Positions 63,064 to 64,000 of a stretch of DNA of 64,000 bases are shown one piece after another. The stretch covers positions 124,001 to 188,000 of the forward strand of contig NZ_JAUSTI010000002.1 in the NCBI RefSeq assembly GCF_030812775.1, read 5' to 3'. The translations under genes were made by a program, and so were the position numbers. A model generated the notes under the pieces. The model was given only the letters and a program-made list of their open reading frames with translations, ran no database searches and was not told the DNA's origin. This stretch comes from Paenibacillus tundrae. Lineage in GTDB: Bacteria > Bacillota > Bacilli > Paenibacillales > Paenibacillaceae. Numbering within the stretch: the first letter of the stretch is position 1; every line of letters begins with the position of its first letter.

Positions 63064-64000
63064 TTAGGATATTAGATCTGTAACGACATCGAACACTTCT
63101 TTATTTTCATTAATTTTATCTTTGTTACCAATTACACAAGAACGGCCTTGCGCTACGATTTCTTCGAGCAGTTTGGCATATCCCTGTATATCCTCAGCCG
63201 TAGTTGATAGGATCTCTCGTCTTTCTTTCTCCAGATCAGCAAATGATATGTTACTAAAGTAGTATGCATCACTTTGCTCACCTTTTTCGCGATCGGATAA
63301 AGGTCTATCTTGCCCTGCAATGGTGCCAATGATATACTTTGTCATCGTTTGTTGGTCTTCATTGAAATCAGCCAAATGTTCGTAAGCATGATCGTAAACA
63401 TTGAAGGTAGCTGCTACATTCGGGTCTCTATAGGAGAAAAATGAACAAACTCCCCATCGACTAATCATCATGCCTACTCCATATGCCCCACCTTTTACCC
63501 TCACAGCATTCCACAGGTAATTCAGGTCAAGAATTCTCTTCAGAACCTTGAGCTTACCCGAGTATTCATAACCTAAAGTTTGATATTGGTAACCTTTCGT
63601 GACGTAAGAAACACCGCTAGAAATAACATAAGCTTCATTTTCTTCAGTTGTATCACTGATTTCTGTAGGTTGAACCTTGTGATTCTTCGTTAAATCATTT
63701 AATTCTAACCGAGGCAAGAACTCGCTGAATACGTTAAATAACGCCTGATCTCCAGTGAAGCTTAAGACAAGATTCGTTTTGGTAAAGACATACTGTCTCG
63801 TTTTCTCAAGTGCTTCAAGAATAGATTCTTGATTCTGATCAAAGTCCTTCAAGATACTACAAATAAAACGATAGAAGTTGATTCCATCTAGATTTTCTTC
63901 ATATTTGGCAGCGTGAGATAATTGGGAATGCACCCGCATTAACGCAAAGGAATGACCGTTTTGATTCAGACTCATCTCAAGATTCAGCTTGATTTCTTGT
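63064..64000 (-). CDS. M16C-type zinc peptidase, C-terminal part (cut by right edge)
   Basis: About 312 codons of an insulinase/presequence-protease-like protein, running off the window edge, so the true start and the HxxEH zinc site lie beyond 64,000. The visible part matches the non-catalytic C-terminal half of M16C peptidases: LNYLWNAVRVKGGAYGVGM, RWGVCSFFSYRDPN, and TMTKYIIGTIAGQDRP. It ends in VIGNKDKINENKEVFDVVTDLIS. Such peptidases degrade or trim small peptides. Together with the exporter and Agr-like genes it suggests a peptide maturation or immunity role. Confidence 0.83.
   Translation of the reverse strand, partial: QEIKLNLEMSLNQNGHSFALMRVHSQLSHAAKYEENLDGINFYRFICSILKDFDQNQESILEALEKTRQYVFTKTNLVLSFTGDQALFNVFSEFLPRLELNDLTKNHKVQPTEISDTTEENEAYVISSGVSYVTKGYQYQTLGYEYSGKLKVLKRILDLNYLWNAVRVKGGAYGVGMMISRWGVCSFFSYRDPNVAATFNVYDHAYEHLADFNEDQQTMTKYIIGTIAGQDRPLSDREKGEQSDAYYFSNISFADLEKERREILSTTAEDIQGYAKLLEEIVAQGRSCVIGNKDKINENKEVFDVVTDLIS

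Noticed and set aside
1..64000. tRNA, rRNA or CRISPR arrays
   Set aside because: No tRNA-like cloverleaf, rRNA sequence or regularly spaced direct repeats were noticed in reading; a dedicated scan would be needed to exclude a single tRNA.

Overview
The window looks like a chromosomal segment of a low-to-moderate GC, spore-forming Firmicute, most likely Paenibacillus. The grounds are the LplA/LplB/LplC-type sugar ABC operon facing a YesM/YesN-type two-component pair, many AGGAGG-type ribosome sites with TTG and GTG starts, HelD, a small heat-shock protein, and a sigma-K-like promoter ahead of tandem surface-like proteins. The species assignment is inference. No rRNA, tRNA or CRISPR array was seen. 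Both edges cut genes: a ROK kinase on the left and an M16-type peptidase on the right.

Layout. 1-1.4 kb: ROK kinase (cut) and a 5'-truncated AraC remnant. 1.4-3.7 kb: three-gene ABC-2 exporter. 3.8-7.1 kb: Hsp20, then a cytochrome P450 next to a TetR regulator. 7.1-12.8 kb: iron/phosphonate-type ABC importer with a PPP-family phosphatase, divergent from a LysR gene. 13.3-20.4 kb: oligosaccharide ABC importer convergent with its probable histidine kinase/AraC response regulator. 20.6-23.5 kb: HxlR/nitroreductase and MarR/LLM oxidoreductase pairs, each with a visible palindromic operator. 23.8-28.6 kb: HelD, an OmpR-type two-component pair, and a truncated GNAT gene. 29-36.3 kb: small accessory genes and regulators, including a decayed Gfo/Idh/MocA dehydrogenase beside a fragment of a UPF0303-type gene. 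36.4-37.7 kb: the sigma-K-like unit with two paralogous beta-rich proteins. 37.8-54.1 kb: VOC, MBL hydrolase, DUF418, MurB, ChrA, SatA-like acetyltransferase, RarD, Bcr/CflA efflux, a 158-bp MITE-like element, two tandem hydrolases, a purine permease with a structured leader, and a MerR-GNAT-hydrolase operon. 54.3-64 kb: a leftward cluster of M16-type peptidase, trigger-factor-like isomerase, cystathionine gamma-synthase-like enzyme, thioredoxin, two ABC exporter half-subunits, a LytTR regulator and a GHKL kinase.

The most unusual part is the right-hand cluster. It pairs peptide-processing and thiol chemistry genes with a two-subunit exporter and an Agr-like sensor/regulator pair, but no precursor or modifying enzyme is recognisable inside the window; any would have to lie beyond 64,000. 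Other notable items are the sigma-K-like promoter with its tandem paralogues, the three-way leader before the purine permease, the converging promoters and palindrome upstream of helD, and the MITE-like element.

Gene starts were moved from the longest open frame to the codon best supported by a ribosome site wherever the two differed. Functions are read from motifs and overall resemblance without database searches.
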